Assembly: GCA_946965045.2 (NCBI GenBank)
Contig: OX337241.1
Coordinates: forward strand, 2,289,744-2,353,743
DNA from: Epithemia pelagica
Lineage: Eukaryota; Bacillariophyta; Bacillariophyceae; Surirellales; Surirellaceae
DNA length: 64,000 bases
Direction of reading: 5' to 3'
Shown piece after piece: positions 42,168-54,417 of the stretch (position 1 is the stretch's first letter; each line of letters starts with the position of its first letter). The notes beneath the pieces were generated by a model. The model did no database searches, was not told the DNA's origin, and saw only the letters and a list, made by a program, of their open reading frames with translations. Both the position numbers and the translations under genes were made by a program.

Positions 42168-42676
42168 AAATTCCATTTTCGAATGACTATCCGCAGTCCG
42201 CAGTTCTGAATCCAGGGTTTCCACAAACGTCGTTGGGTGGATTTGAAATTTCTCCTTGAACTTCAGCAGAAGTATTTGAATTAGTACTATTTCGGATGCA
42301 ACAGAACCCCCTGTGTCGGACAAAGACAATTTTTATATCCTAGGAAGTCGTTTGATTTACAACTCGTCCCTTCTCACTAGCCCCACATGCTTATCTTGTG
42401 ATCACGAACTCACGGCTACTACATAGTCCGCAACGTGGAATAAACTCTCAACTGATATGGACGAATCAAAGGAAGACGAAAACATTTGAATATATGGAAT
42501 TATTTAAGCTACAGAAAACCTCAGTAAAGTTCATTCGTCATCTGTCATCATGACTACCTAGTGAGACTGAACGAAAGCGCTCAAATTCAATGCCTTAGTT
42601 GCGAGAAGACTGGAGGCCAACAGCATGGAATCAGACACGGTCCACTCAATGCCGGACGCAAATGGGGAACGATCCC
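42168..42676. other. Convergent intergenic region between mL41 and RPS14
   Basis: 509 bp, no gene seen; 3' flanks of both genes. Confidence 0.5.
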
Positions 42677-43192
42677 CTACAGACGTCGACCACGACGTCC
42701 AGACTTGCGGCGTGTGGAATCACTCGGGATTGGGGTAACATCCTCAATACGTCCAATTTTAAGTCCATTTCGTGCCAAAGCTCGAAGTGCAGATTGTGCG
42801 CCTGGTCCAGGTGATCGGCTTTTGTTACCTCCAGTTCCCCTTACTTTGATGTGGAGAGCCGTAATGCCCAATTCCTTGCATCTAGCCGCAACATCTTGGG
42901 CGGCCAACATGGCTGCGTAAGGCGATGATTCATCGCGATCTGCCTTCACCTTCATTCCACCCGTTACACGAACCAAAGTTTCCCGACCCGACAAATCAGT
43001 CACATGGACAAACGTATCATTGAAAGAAGCGAAAAGATGAGCTACTCCAAACACCTCTTCACCCTCGAGCAGCTTTACGCCGCCCATTACCTGTCCGCTT
43101 TCTTCACTAGAGAACAAACGCAGCAACAATAATCCATGTGAGTCCAAATGAATACGTCACAGACCGAGTTTTTCAAGATGGACTTACGCCAT
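42677..43192 (-). CDS. RPS14: Cytosolic small-subunit ribosomal protein uS11 (RPS14)
   Basis: Exon 1 is only five nucleotides (ATGGC, 43192-43188), followed by a GTAAGT donor, an 81-nt intron ending CTCTAG, and exon 2, 43106-42677; 144 residues. Joining gives [20 protein letters not shown], while the ATG inside the intron frame (43147) would produce an implausible leader. The remainder is classical RPS14: [69 protein letters not shown] and the basic end [11 protein letters not shown]. It binds 18S rRNA near the platform of the 40S subunit. Confidence 0.95.
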
Positions 43193-43475
43193 GTTTGTAA
43201 TTCTATGTAAAAGAAGCTATTTGAACCAAACAAGTCGTTGTACCACTACTTGTACCACTAACGTGACGCTCGGATCTCGGATTACCGTCGTCGCAACGTT
43301 TTCCGTCAATTCTCAAAAAAGTAAGGCGGAAAGAGGTAAAACCCCGCATGCGCGCGAAAAAACTATGCGACGCTCGATTATCTTTCCACATAGCTACGGA
43401 CAGCGTTTTCTAGAGAGGAACGACGTGTGGATGGGATCAGTTCAACGTTTATGAATCTGCTAGAAAATACTAGAA

Positions 43476-46458
43476 TTATGTTGACGATGCTTCTAGTGTG
43501 TCAAGTTGGAAGAACCTTTCACCCTTATGCACAATACAGAAAATTGTTGCGATCCAAGTTCGTCTCTCGTTTATTGTCTCGCGAAGATGAGAGAGGGCGT
43601 CACTTCTAGCTGGGGTCGATTCATGTTCTCCAAGCGTCCGGAGCAAAACTTGTGCAGCGGATGAACTTAGACCAACTATGACATCGATGCACTCAAGATC
43701 GTCGTCGTCCCCTTGAAGCCTCAAACCCAATCCTCCCTGAGAGCGGAACGTGTTCTCCAGTTCAGAAGTTGATAAGGCTTTGATAGAGGGGAAAGTGTCC
43801 AGAATCTTCACACCGCCAACAAAACACGACGGTTCGGGAGAGGCAGCGAATTGTGTCAAACTTGAGGTTGTTTTATTCTCGTCAATCTCTCTCGCAGCGC
43901 TTGCAGAAGTGGTATGTTCACCTTCCAGTTCCAGGGATTCTTCCTCTCTTGAATCCCGTGTAGTGTTTGACGATAGGGGGAGAACTCCGCTATTTGGATT
44001 CAAAGGATCCTTCAGCTTCAATCTTTCATCATGCGCTTTGATGAGCTCTGCCACCTCATAGGTCAAACTTGGCAGCGGCGTAACATGAGTTTTCGCAGAT
44101 AACATGAGACAACGTTGCCCACCAGCCAGCTCTCCCATCCTGACATTTCGTAGCCTTATAAAAGAGCCTATTTGCGTTGTCTCAACGAGAAGATCCCAAT
44201 GAGATTTTTCCCACACTGCTACATTTGCCACTCGACCTGTCACTGCTTCCGGTACAGCAAGGTTCTCATACTTCTTCATCTGTCGGAGGGACATGACTAC
44301 ACGCGAAAGATTGGAAAGTGCCGCTGGTGGTGGGTCGCCTCCCGCTGTCGGCGACCAAAAGGGCAGATACGGTTCTGACGAAGGAGCACCCGTCCCATCC
44401 CAAACTCTCAAAAAACCATAAGCAGAAATGCCACTTGTGGTCGGTGACTCTATCATGGCAGTCACCATCACTGTGAGATCGCCCTCTTTTTGGCTATCTG
44501 GTTCGGCACTGTCAATAGAGAAACGATGCACATCAGCCATATTCCAGAAGTAGTCGGATTTAATTGTTGCATACTGAAATATTCTTTTCTGGCCCCATTT
44601 CCACAGTTTCGGAAACCGCTCTTCATCCTTTTCACCCACTGAGCACTTTTTGCTGGGCGAACGGACGATCCAGTCAAGACTACTCGAACTGTAGTCTTGA
44701 CGAAAGACAAGATAAGATGTACCTTCACCACCCATAAGTTGAACATCACCTTTCCATTTCTGCACTTTGACTCTGTGTATTCTAACCACATCACCGCAGT
44801 ATCTTACGTCCGGTAAGGCGCTTTTCGTCTTGGCAAAAGCAATAATCGCCACAGCTGGTACGTGACCATTGAACGTCGGTTCCAAACTATCATCAACCAG
44901 GGCTATCGAAATCATCCACTGCTGTCGCTTCGTTAAAGACGGTGGACAAAACCCAAGGGCTACACCGTAAATGTTGACAACACACGGACGCATCGGCGCC
45001 GAAGCATTGTGACTATCATAATGTGTTTCAAGCTCACTCTACCCAATAATCCACGTGAGTTTGCACCATTCATGGCAATGAAACCATAGTAGATGCGTAT
45101 TTTTCACTTACCAGCAGAGTATACTGAGTGGCACTGCTTTCATTCTTGTTGGCTCGAGAACCCAACTTATCTGCTACCAACGTAACCTGTCGTCCATTGT
45201 CAGGATCCAATGAAACTGGTATCCTCTGCCTTGCACCAATTGCGGCAGTTTCCGTAACCTCGGTAATGTAGTTCTTGTGTCGGTGTGAAATTTCCCATTC
45301 TCGGACGACTTGACGGCTTTCAATGGACACTAATAAGACTCGAATTTCGACCGCATCATCTTGACTTGGACTGGCACCATCAAATCGATGATAGGCCATT
45401 GTCGTTGCTGCCGAGTCGGTTTGATCTAGCGGTTCCTCTTGAGTGTCATGAAGTCGCGATTGATCTCCAAAACAAAGGCAATACGGTGAGGCATCGTGCT
45501 GATTGAACCAATCCGATGATCCGGCAGAGTTGGGCAAAATGCTGACCGGTTGTACGTTCACCAGTTGTAGCTGCAAGGAATGACCAAGCAATACTTTGTT
45601 GGTCCGACAAAGAGGCAGTATAGAATTCAAGGCTTTGGCGTAACTGTTGTAGAAAAAGATTTGCATTCGCTTCACTTGGGGAGGTCCAAGCTCTGACATG
45701 ACAGCCACGGCCAACTGCCGTAGTCGATTATTGGGATTTTGTGGTGCCAGAGACGAGCTTTGCTGTTGCTGCGTGACTTCGATACTCAGAACGGACCGAT
45801 AAATCATATCGAGCGGTCCATCGTCTTCACACGGCAACAGACTCATGCGCAAGAAATCGGGATGTTCACAAAATGCAGTCTGGTTTCGGGGTGAGGCTTT
45901 CAATACTGCAGGGCGACGGATAAGGCGGAACGGCCATACTTTTTGTATTGTAAGATTTCCCAGTTGAACAGACTTCGTGGACAAGTTTATATCACCAAAT
46001 GCGCTAGCGGTGTGCAGTGTGTCTCGAATATTAGGGATGTTGCATTGTAAATCCGTCTCATTCTGATCGAGGTCGTCATTGTCAGCATGTAATTCATCTC
46101 CCACAGCGGAATGATAAGGTCTCTTTCTAGTCCTACGGTCCACTTCGCTTGGGAAGGTGGTTTCGTGTTCTTCTGGAGGATCCTGAGAAGTGGATTCATG
46201 TTGTTGCGTTGTTTGCAGACACAATCGTTTATTCATGAACGACTGAATCCACTCTTTTTGGAACCCTGACCACTCCTCGTACGCCAGTTTCCCCGTTTCA
46301 TTGGGGCGACGGTGGGGGACTCCTCCTTGTCCAGAACCACCCTTTGCTAGAGTGACTGTCGATCCGTGGTACTGTGTCCCGTGCGCTGCTGCTGGGCGAT
46401 TCTGCTCTCTAGCCGTTCCTCGTAGCTCCTCCTGAAAGAAGGAAACAAGACCACTCAT
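43476..46458 (-). CDS. POT1: POT1-like telomere end-binding protein
   Basis: Exon 1 is 46458-45112, followed by a 73-nt intron (GTAAGT to GGGTAG) and exon 2, 45038-43476; 969 residues. Just after the splice lies an OB fold of the Telo_bind/POT1 type (about residues 465-590): VNIYGVALGFCPPSLTK, MISIALVDDS, VAIIAFAKTKSALPDVRYCG, DVVRIHRVKVQKWKGDVQLM, YLVFRQD. These match the OB1 signature that grips single-stranded G-rich telomeric DNA. A second, less distinct OB-like region may follow (GDLTVMVTAMIESP to FLRVWDGTGAP, then SFIRLRNVRMG). The 450-residue N-terminal extension ahead of OB1 is unusual and unrecognised; in most POT1 proteins OB1 is near the N-terminus. Two merged genes are conceivable, but the splice sites and phase agree. 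Confidence 0.75.
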
Positions 46459-48038
46459 ATTCTGCTCCCTATTCCCATTTTCTCATGCCTCTGCTTGCAC
46501 AACAAACAACGAGATGCTACCAAAATCTAATCTTTGGGTGGGGGTAATGGAGCTCCAACTAGAATGGGGGTATCTATCCCCTGTATTTCGCTATTCCCCT
46601 TTTTTGACTGGGGAGATTGTGGAGCTTGCCGAAACTCTTTACATGGCCATACGGCCGAAGTGGAACCTAAGTCGACAAGTATCCATCAGCCATCAGGGCT
46701 CCAATGTATCTCTACCTAGCTATCATTGAAAAGAAGATGGAGAACGACCCATTCCTTGCGGAAGTCCAGCTCATCGAGCATCGAGAGGAAAGAACAAACG
46801 GATACAGGCAATCAGTCCTAGCCATTGCCAATCTCCATAGAAAGCATCAAAGCAATCATAAGATGGTACAAAAAGATGGCTTTGAAATGGACAGTCAGTC
46901 AACAAGGCAGTTATCCAGCTTCAACGCAAAAATGTTCTCACAAGTGGTTATCAAGCACAGTCATCGCAATCTATTAATATGCATGGTTTCTATTCACTGA
47001 CTGATCATCAACCATCTTTCGAACCTCTTCATTTTCAAAGAAGGATCCATTGCCAAAGCAACGACATCTCACCCTGTTCGTGAAAGCAATAGCATTTGCC
47101 TGTGGACTGTGGATGTGGATTGTGGAGGCAAGAACCAAGAATACGATCAAGCTCGTAGCTCGTACTCGTACGAGTACTCCTCTACGAGTACGAGTTACGA
47201 AGAAGAAAATGTGATATTGTACGCGACTGTCTGTCGTGAGCCCAACGCCCTACCAACTAATAGTAAGCAAATGCAAACGGAAACTATACAAGATGAAATC
47301 TGTCAAAATGTCCCAACAAGATGTCTCTGGAAACTCCAATTCGCAAACCACGCTCACGAACAGCCCAATGCACTACCTCTATAATCTACGATACTCGGAG
47401 TCTGTTGAATATATGATTTTTTTGTCAAAATATGATTTGTATTGTAATTCTACATATCGGGTTCTATGGGGAAGATTATGGCCTTACATTCAGAATTCAG
47501 GGAATAAGGTACAAACATATTTAAATATGAATATATTGTCATATATTTTTCTTTCTTTTACTTCTGGAGAACACATTTCCGCTACCAGTTTCGTTATCAT
47601 CAATTATCAATCATGATGATGTGCAATTCCTCTTCGCTCTGGGATGGTACACGAGTACGAATAGCGGGAGTGTTGTAGATGGTAGACCAAGATCAAGAAT
47701 CAAGAATCAAGATGTGCCAAGACGAAGTAAACGAGCGTCTACTCGTAAAACCAATGACTACTCCTCATGATCTATCTCATTCTAGAAAGCAATAGGACGC
47801 GTGTTGTTCCTTTATAATGCTTCCGATCTCTCTGATAGGGTGTGGTAGGTTAACAGTCAAAGAAGTGTAATAGGTACGATGACTGTGACTGCCATCTGCC
47901 ATTGTTGAAAGAGAGCGGCATGCTTTCACGAGCTGGGATGAATTTTGCCTCAAACTTTTCTCATTAATCTCGTTCCAAAACATACTTGGCAGAGTGACCA
48001 GCATTCAACATCGAACAACTATTCTTACAACGCGTAAC
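46459..48038. other. Intergenic, no gene supported
   Basis: 1.6 kb with only weak short frames. Holds a 16-bp perfect palindrome at 47162-47177 within a CGAGTA-rich patch and an AT-rich stretch (47390-47600). Confidence 0.5.
47162..47177. repeat. 16-bp perfect palindrome in CGAGTA-rich patch
   Basis: GTACTCGTACGAGTAC is its own reverse complement; adjacent CTCGTA/TACGAG copies (47152-47205) extend the potential hairpin. Confidence 0.9.
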
Positions 48039-48380
48039 ATGAGAAGCGACTGCGCCTCTTTGAGTTCCACGGAAGATACAAGAGATTGGAATCAGGAAGC
48101 GTCAAAGCGAGAAGATCGGGGGAGCATGAGGTCATCCGGCAAAGTCTTATTCCGAAACGATTCGGCAAGTATGCCGGAAGATGCTTTACGTCGTGAACTT
48201 GCATACCAGTGGTACACAAGATGTGGAAGGCCTTCACGTAAAAACATGAAAGAACGAGTGTGCAAGATCGATGGTTGCGACATTACCTCTTCCGATGTTG
48301 ACCTGTTGCCATGGAAATGCAAAGGTCTGATGGTGGACCACGGCGCCATGATGAAGATGATGAAAGAAGCGTCAGTATGA
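48039..48380 (+). CDS. Small hypothetical protein
   Basis: 113 residues from the ATG at 48039. Polar N-terminus, then LRRELAYQWYTRCGRPSRK and a Cys-containing segment CKIDGCDITSSD followed by LLPWKC. The composition is protein-like, and the Cys spacing (C-x4-C and a later C) could suit a small metal site. No family recognised. It may be the remaining exon of a larger decayed gene; coding status uncertain. Confidence 0.35.
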   Translation: MRSDCASLSSTEDTRDWNQEASKREDRGSMRSSGKVLFRNDSASMPEDALRRELAYQWYTRCGRPSRKNMKERVCKIDGCDITSSDVDLLPWKCKGLMVDHGAMMKMMKEASV

Positions 48381-49389
48381 GTAGCCTTACTCGTGACGAG
48401 GAGATGGGAACGATAATAGAGGGAGGAGAACAAAAATAGAATCCGACGATGGATATTTTTGTGTCCGTCCACCGTGAGCGGGGTGGCAGGGGTGCAGGGA
48501 AAAAGCATTTGTATTCACGCATTGCTCATAATGCATAACAGCGCAAGTTTGGAGATCCAATGTGACTGCGCACGAACACCGTTCAAAGTGGTTGTTACTT
48601 AGCTAAACAACTACATCTTTGATAAAAATCACCCTTACCGAGCATTCGACATTGTGGTAGGACGCAATAGGAAGGCTGCATGCATTCATGGGTTCATTGT
48701 CTGCTGGCATGGTCTTGAAGTCAGAATGGAAGTCAAACTTTCAACGAAAACAAACCATTTAACGTTTTTGTTACGGTCCAAAGGTTATCACTCCAGATTC
48801 GACCGACCATCCGATTTCATCATGATCCCGCCCGTTGGATACAGTCCTCGTCATTGTAGTAGTATCTTCATCATTCAACAAGGTCTTCACAAAATCAAGT
48901 TCATTATCTATGCCAGCCACTTCTATATGGATCTGATAAAACTCCAAGTATGGTTTAGCTACACCCACAAGGACAATTTCGCTACGATCACTGAGGGAAA
49001 TAACATGACTTGCCCGATTACGGATACACAACTGCGCGACAGAGCAGCGATTGCTCGATCCAACTGAGATTGCCGCTCCCCACTCCACCGATCAGCACAA
49101 GTGATAGGACGTGTCAGATGTACGTCTTATGTCAGGATCATTTTTAAGAAGCGACGACTGTTGGATTGTCATATAAAACATATAGTAGTCATCGCTATCT
49201 CACATGTTTCAGCAGAACCAAGCGCCAGAGAGAGCATACTCCAGGCTTACAATTGCGAGATGACGGCATAAAGGAGATTTGTTATCCCCAAGAACCCCGG
49301 AGCAAATCAATCCCAAAACACCTGTGGATTTTCCGCATCGCGCGTCGACTTGCCTGGTTCGACCTGAGATTAATTCCTAGCTCCAGCGC
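48381..49389. other. Intergenic, no gene supported
   Basis: About 1 kb. Overlapping frames on both strands at 48650-49090 are of doubtful quality and match nothing I know. Confidence 0.45.
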
Positions 49390-50341
49390 TTGGACGTGGC
49401 TGAACAAGATTATGACCAAATGGTCGAATGGTTTGGTGACATTTATAGTCGCTATTATTTTCTTGTCCCGCCTCTGCTTGAACGATGGAAGAACCTGAAG
49501 CAGGAACTTACGACAGCGACACTTGCTGATGCTTTCTTCTCTGCAGAAACAATGCAAGATCCGAATAATGCAAAACACTACCGGTTTTGGACCAAGACAT
49601 GAAATTTCTGCTACTCAAGGTGTGGAAAGGCACTGCCACCAATTCTGAATGTGCCACACTTGTCCCGTACGGTATTCTCAAGCAGGAAAACAAAGAGTGG
49701 TCCTGCGAACATGTCCGCCGAAAGTACTTCTTCGATCTTTTCCAGACCGGTATGACGATCCCAGACCTCTTTGATGCCACCGATAATCTACCCAGAGAAC
49801 TTGATCTTGCAAAGGCAGGCTTGAAGGACATCAATTGATGAGTCTAGTGAGTCTGGCTTTCCGGTTGAAGATATCTGGCAGGCCGAATTCTACGGATCCA
49901 TTGGCCAGCACGTTCCACGACCGTACGTTTTCTGTAAAGAATATGCAACATCTTCAGGGAGGCGGACTGGGAGCGTGGATGGATTTTGTTCTTCGAAACG
50001 GCGAGACTCGTGCAATTGAGTTTTTGACCAAGTCTGACAGGGTTGGTGAACACCACCAGCGTTTCGAGACACGAGTATACCAAAGTCTTCGTTTGAGTGG
50101 CTCTTATTTAGTGGTGGACATCAAGCCATGGGGCCGCATGCCGGACATTCTTGATGTTGCTGAGGAGGAGCGGCTTAATGTTGCATCTGCATGTTTCCGC
50201 GATCCGCATGTCCAATGGGGATCTCGGCGCCTCCATCATGCTGTTTTTCTTGTTTCCAATGACGTATCAAAGGGCATGCTGTTTACCTACGATCAAACCA
50301 CTGATCGAGCGCAAGTGGCACAACTGTCAGGACACGTCTGA
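49390..50341 (+). pseudogene. Frameshifted gene remnant, family unknown
   Basis: Three successive protein-like segments lie end to end in different frames. The first is AEQDYDQMVEWFGDIYSRYY to MQDPNNAKHYRF (to about 49590); the second LDQDMKFLLLKVWKGTATN to LAKAGLKDI (49596-49835); the third from about 49840 with GGGLGAWMDFVLRNGETRAI, HHQRFETRVYQSLRLSGSYL and DPHVQWGSRRLHHAVFLVSN to 50341. Each has normal amino-acid composition and the breaks lack splice signals, so a single coding sequence that acquired at least two indels is likely. I recognise no domain. Confidence 0.45.
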
Positions 50342-51437
50342 ATCGGCAAGGCTGCGAGTTGGCGGTGGAAGCACGACAGTCATGTCTCACCACCCCCAGG
50401 ACTAGCCATTTGACGGCTGGTATGCTACGATTGGCCAGAGGAATGCAGAATAATCTGTAGCAAATCACAAAGTAGACATTGTCTTGCTGTTGGTGTTGAC
50501 GCTTTCGTTTTCGATTGCGACAAAGCTTTTGGTAGGTTCTTTCATTAGGTGCAGCTCTTGACTTTGCGTCGCTTGTTGGGTACTGGAAATAACATCAAGG
50601 CGTCCGAAGAAATGAATCATGTCTTGGCGCAGATGGCGACCAATACGGAGACATCCAAGAACCCGACAATGCCATTCTCTACGAATGCGTGTAAACGATT
50701 ATGGGTGTAGAAAGCGAGGATCGCCTTCGTGTCTTTGGCGGTGAATATTCTTGGCCGCTTTTTACTGAACCATGACAACAACATTCGATACGTGGCCCTC
50801 GACGCACCCTTTCCAAGTGCATTGTCGACCAAAAACAATCCGGTCACGATGACATGCCCGTCGGAGAAGGAGAAGCCAACAGCGCCATGTCTGCTTCGCA
50901 CGACCGTCGTGGATTAGTCGATCATCCGCTTTGAGGGTATAAAGTACGAGTATACGGGGGACTCCTGGGGGATAAAAAGCGGATGTTTCTACAATTGCCC
51001 CGAAGGTCTTTCTGTGATTCAAGTTTCCAGTGTCGATGTCATTCCCGCTGGATATTGTATCTCTGAGCCTCCCAAGCAGGGGTTAGTCGCACATGAGTGG
51101 ATGAGCGATGCGCAGTCGAATGCCGGTTTTTGCCGACTAAGGCGTGATTCCGATATAAACTACCGCTAAGGTGATGGATATGAGCCCTATCATTTCGATT
51201 AAAACCGGGCGATACCACAACACGTGTGCGTGGGACATAGCAAGCAAGACTAATCGATGTCCTTAGCTCTCACAACCCGGTCCAAGGCAATTATAATGGT
51301 GACTGGTCGATTCTTGCGAATTGGTTGTGCGTATTCGAAAACAATCATGACAAACGAGAAACGAGGGAGATCGCGCAAAACTTCGCAAAATATGCGGAGG
51401 CTCCACTTTTTCAACACATTCTATTCGAATTTGAACC
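50342..51437. other. Intergenic, no gene supported
   Basis: 1.1 kb. One frame on the - strand (about 50901-50617) has protein-like composition (HGAVGFSFSDGHVIVTGLFL) but no ATG context or family that I can support. Confidence 0.4.
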
Positions 51438-51953
51438 ATGTCTCTCTCGTCGCTGTTGGAAAAGAACTTGCCTGGAGGCAAAGAAATGGATGTTGAATCA
51501 TCCTCGGTTGATATGACTGTGTTTACTCAAGATTCTCTCAACAAAGTTGGAAATCTCACAATGACAAAACGAGGAGGAAAACGCCGTGTCGCTCGGACGG
51601 TTTCAAACAGTTCAAGCAAGAGTCTGGAGGATGCGCTGGGCGCCTTGAATGAATCTTGGACAAGCGTAGGAAGCGACAATGATAACATTGATGGTGCAAC
51701 CTGTGCCTTAGCATCCATCGATTCAAGGGAGCACTACGTTTCTTCCAACCGCAAATCACGTCGTGGCGGCAAACGGAACAAGGCCTCTCACACCAGTCCA
51801 CTGTCACCCAAGATGGACAACACTCCTCGAACTCCAACGGTTGATTACGAGTCCAAGGGCCATGGAGGACGAAGGACGCGGAACATGTCTCTTAGGGAGA
51901 AGCTCGAAGCGGACGAGCATGCCTTCAATCCTCTCATGGACTGGGTGGAGTAA
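51438..51953 (+). CDS. Small Ser/Lys/Arg-rich hypothetical protein
   Basis: 171 residues from the ATG at 51438. Hydrophilic throughout: MTKRGGKRRVARTVSNSSS, a DALGALNESWTSVGSDNDN acidic stretch, a second basic KSRRGGKRNKASH block similar to the first, and a C-terminal SLREKLEADEHAFNPLMDWV that reads like a short conserved helix. The repeated RGGKR motif could be nuclear-localising or RNA-binding. No known family; single exon with no disruptions. Confidence 0.55.
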   Translation: MSLSSLLEKNLPGGKEMDVESSSVDMTVFTQDSLNKVGNLTMTKRGGKRRVARTVSNSSSKSLEDALGALNESWTSVGSDNDNIDGATCALASIDSREHYVSSNRKSRRGGKRNKASHTSPLSPKMDNTPRTPTVDYESKGHGGRRTRNMSLREKLEADEHAFNPLMDWVE

Positions 51954-52099
51954 GAGAAAAGGCCTGCCGTTTCTGAGGTTTGGAAGCACAACTTGCGATC
52001 GTCAAAAAATTACAGTTCCTCACTGCAGCAATCCATCTCTTATGGGTCATGGGATGGGTTTTTCATAACAAAGACGCTAAATTAGACATGTAAAGTTAA

Positions 52100-52438
52100 C
52101 TATACGAACTTGCTACTATATCGTGGTATTTCATTCAAGTGATCATCGAGCTGAGTCATCAGGTCGGTGGTTCTATGCCACAGATGCCGTATGTCGAAAA
52201 GTGCCAAACGCAAGACCAACAACCAATGTAGCAAAACCCTTGTCTTCTTCGCATACAAAGCGAGAAAGACCACTACAACATATGAATAGCAAACTAGCGT
52301 TATCAAAGGGCAAAGAAACGATTTAATTGACGCAGAAGAACGAGACTCGATTCCAATCTGCTCCTCGGAGGTGTACAATAGGCGCGGAGGTTTCCCGCGA
52401 GGCACTTCATCCGGAAGCTCTGACCTATAACTTGACAT
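52100..52438 (-). CDS. Small hypothetical membrane protein
   Basis: 112 residues from the ATG at 52438-52436. After a polar N-terminus come two hydrophobic segments (CPLITLVCYSYVVVVFLALY and LLHWLLVLRLALF) and a short polar tail. Two-span topology likely. No homologue recognised. The gene lies tail to tail with the hypothetical gene ending at 51953 and 160 bp from the ankyrin gene, which is on the same strand. Confidence 0.4.
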   Translation of the reverse strand: MSSYRSELPDEVPRGKPPRLLYTSEEQIGIESRSSASIKSFLCPLITLVCYSYVVVVFLALYAKKTRVLLHWLLVLRLALFDIRHLWHRTTDLMTQLDDHLNEIPRYSSKFV

Positions 52439-52601
52439 CGACTCTGTATCGTCCCTCCATGACGACCGAGCCGAATTGGTCAATGGGGACCTCAGTCAAT
52501 AAACTTATGTCCTCCAGAAATTGATTTACTTAAAACTAGGAGACCAACGATGTGCATACTCCCAAATCTCGCTGAGCCCAAGTGATGTTTACATCACAAC
52601 A

Positions 52602-54164
52602 TTATAAACAATTGGCACCGGAACCAACAACAAGTGACTCTCGGTGGATAATCTCGTTGTTGGGACTACCGTGAACGGATATTTTCGGTTGTTGGTCGGG
52701 ATTGCTTTGGTATTGACGATACGTCTGTTGGAGCAAAACAGGAGGACACTGTCTGACAAGGAAGTAAATTGTCTCCAGGCTTAAATTACGGGCCGCCGCA
52801 AGGGTCAGTGGCGTCCATCCTTCTCGCGTTTTCGCGGTCAACGCAGAGGGATTCTGTTGTGTTAGATACTCAATCACATCAAAGGAATTTTGATAGTAGC
52901 ACGCGCAATGCAAAGGAAGTTCGCTCGCACTTCCACCGGATTGCAACGCCCATGGATTCTGTTCCACCAGCTCCTGAACCAATTCAAGAGAACATTGTGA
53001 ACCAGAGCGGCATGCCAAATGCAACGGTAGCCATCTTCCTCGTTCTGTGTGCATTGATAATGCCTCTGGAAACGCCTTGATCAATATTTGTATAGCCTTT
53101 GCCGAATGGTTTCGCCAGGCTGCAAAATGAAGAGGAAGGATTTCAAAGCCATTGCCGGTCGTTGCGGTTTTTTGTAAAGAGTTTGCTGGATCATTTTGGA
53201 CCAAATAATCAATGACGCTCCAGTGCGAAGAATAAAGACATGCCAAATGCAATGGAAAGAGTCGATTGGAGTCCTCGGTCTGCAAGACACAAGGTCGCAA
53301 CGCAATGACATTTTGTATCATCCTCAACAGCAAAGACCCACTCGTTTTGCAGTGCTTGTGTTGGATCATCAAATGACGGAGGAGATCATGAGCTCGCATA
53401 TCCATCTCGGAGTGACGAGTTGTATCGGCGGGATGCTTTCTCTCACCAGAAGTTGTTCTGGGCCTTTCTGGACGATGCTCACCTTCGGCAGATGACGACT
53501 GTTTCATAGCAAACATTTGAAACAAAATCCAGGCAATGCAGAAGATCACGGTACACTCTGCCAAGCTCAAGGCTACTGTTCTTGAAAAGGGAAACTCTGG
53601 AATGTCGTACCCGTTGGATTCTTCGTGATTTCCGTCTTTAGCACAGGAATTGTCTTGATAGTCATGCAAAGCAGTAATGGATGGATAGGCCAGATGAATC
53701 AAATGAGGATTCTCGTCCAGAAAGTCCATCGTGTACAGAATGTGAGACTGTCTGTCACGGGATGCTTTCAAGGAATGCAATGTCGATCTTTTCTTGTTGC
53801 TCTCTCGACTTTGCCACCAGAAGCAAGGGGGAATCGATTCAATTTTGTGAGACCGCTGCATCCAAGTTTTGTTTGAGACATCGGGAATCGGGACCGGCGC
53901 GGAGAGGGTAACAGTAGCACGCTTTCCTATAATTATTGCATCGGCACGCGACACCGGCCAGAATACGTACGACAGACATGCATTGATGGAAAAATATCTG
54001 TCGTTTTGATAATATGTAGAGAAAATCTCGATGGAAAATTGAAAATTTTGCCCCAGGCCCAGGCAGGACGTCATCGAGACAGAGTTTATGGATCCCGCCA
54101 TACGTGTCACCACGTTCCATTCCCGGTTCGCGTTCTTGACACTGCGACATGAATCTTCCGCCAT
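52602..54164 (-). CDS. Ankyrin-repeat protein with a membrane segment
   Basis: The stop is at 52604-52602. The frame is open to an ATG at 54164, giving 520 residues, but the first 145 look weakly coding; the ATG at 53729 (MDFLDENPHLIHLAYPSITA) may be the real start. One membrane-spanning segment (VALSLAECTVIFCIAWILFQ) precedes the ankyrin region. At least four ankyrin-like repeats follow, recognised by repeated LPLHLAC or variants: RLFPLHLACLYSS, ILPLHFAAWRNHS, WLPLHLACRSGSQC, ELPLHCACYYQNS, WTPLTLAAARNLS. Ankyrin repeats bind proteins; this architecture is common in diatom gene families of unknown role. No catalytic domain. Confidence 0.7.
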   Translation of the reverse strand: MAEDSCRSVKNANREWNVVTRMAGSINSVSMTSCLGLGQNFQFSIEIFSTYYQNDRYFSINACLSYVFWPVSRADAIIIGKRATVTLSAPVPIPDVSNKTWMQRSHKIESIPPCFWWQSRESNKKRSTLHSLKASRDRQSHILYTMDFLDENPHLIHLAYPSITALHDYQDNSCAKDGNHEESNGYDIPEFPFSRTVALSLAECTVIFCIAWILFQMFAMKQSSSAEGEHRPERPRTTSGERKHPADTTRHSEMDMRAHDLLRHLMIQHKHCKTSGSLLLRMIQNVIALRPCVLQTEDSNRLFPLHLACLYSSHWSVIDYLVQNDPANSLQKTATTGNGFEILPLHFAAWRNHSAKAIQILIKAFPEALSMHTERGRWLPLHLACRSGSQCSLELVQELVEQNPWALQSGGSASELPLHCACYYQNSFDVIEYLTQQNPSALTAKTREGWTPLTLAAARNLSLETIYFLVRQCPPVLLQQTYRQYQSNPDQQPKISVHGSPNNEIIHRESLVVGSGANCL

Positions 54165-54417
54165 CTGGCTGTTCCTCCTCCAGTCATTTCTCGTCGCACG
54201 TGGCACTGTGGATTCCTCATTTCCCCTAATTCCTCGTAATTCCTAAAGATCACAATTTTTATACCGTGTTATTTTACATGGGTATGGCACTCTGATCAGA
54301 AGCTCGAAAACTTCCCCCAACACTCTTTCACCATAACCACCTGCCGTTCTTTGGCCGATCCTCGTTGATCTTATCATCCTTTGATTCCTTTCCTTTTCTT
54401 TCTTTTGCAGTCTCATC

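Noticed and set aside
48654-49088. Overlapping frames of 137 (+) and 105 (-) codons
   Set aside because: Neither has a recognisable domain or good start context and they oppose each other; not called.
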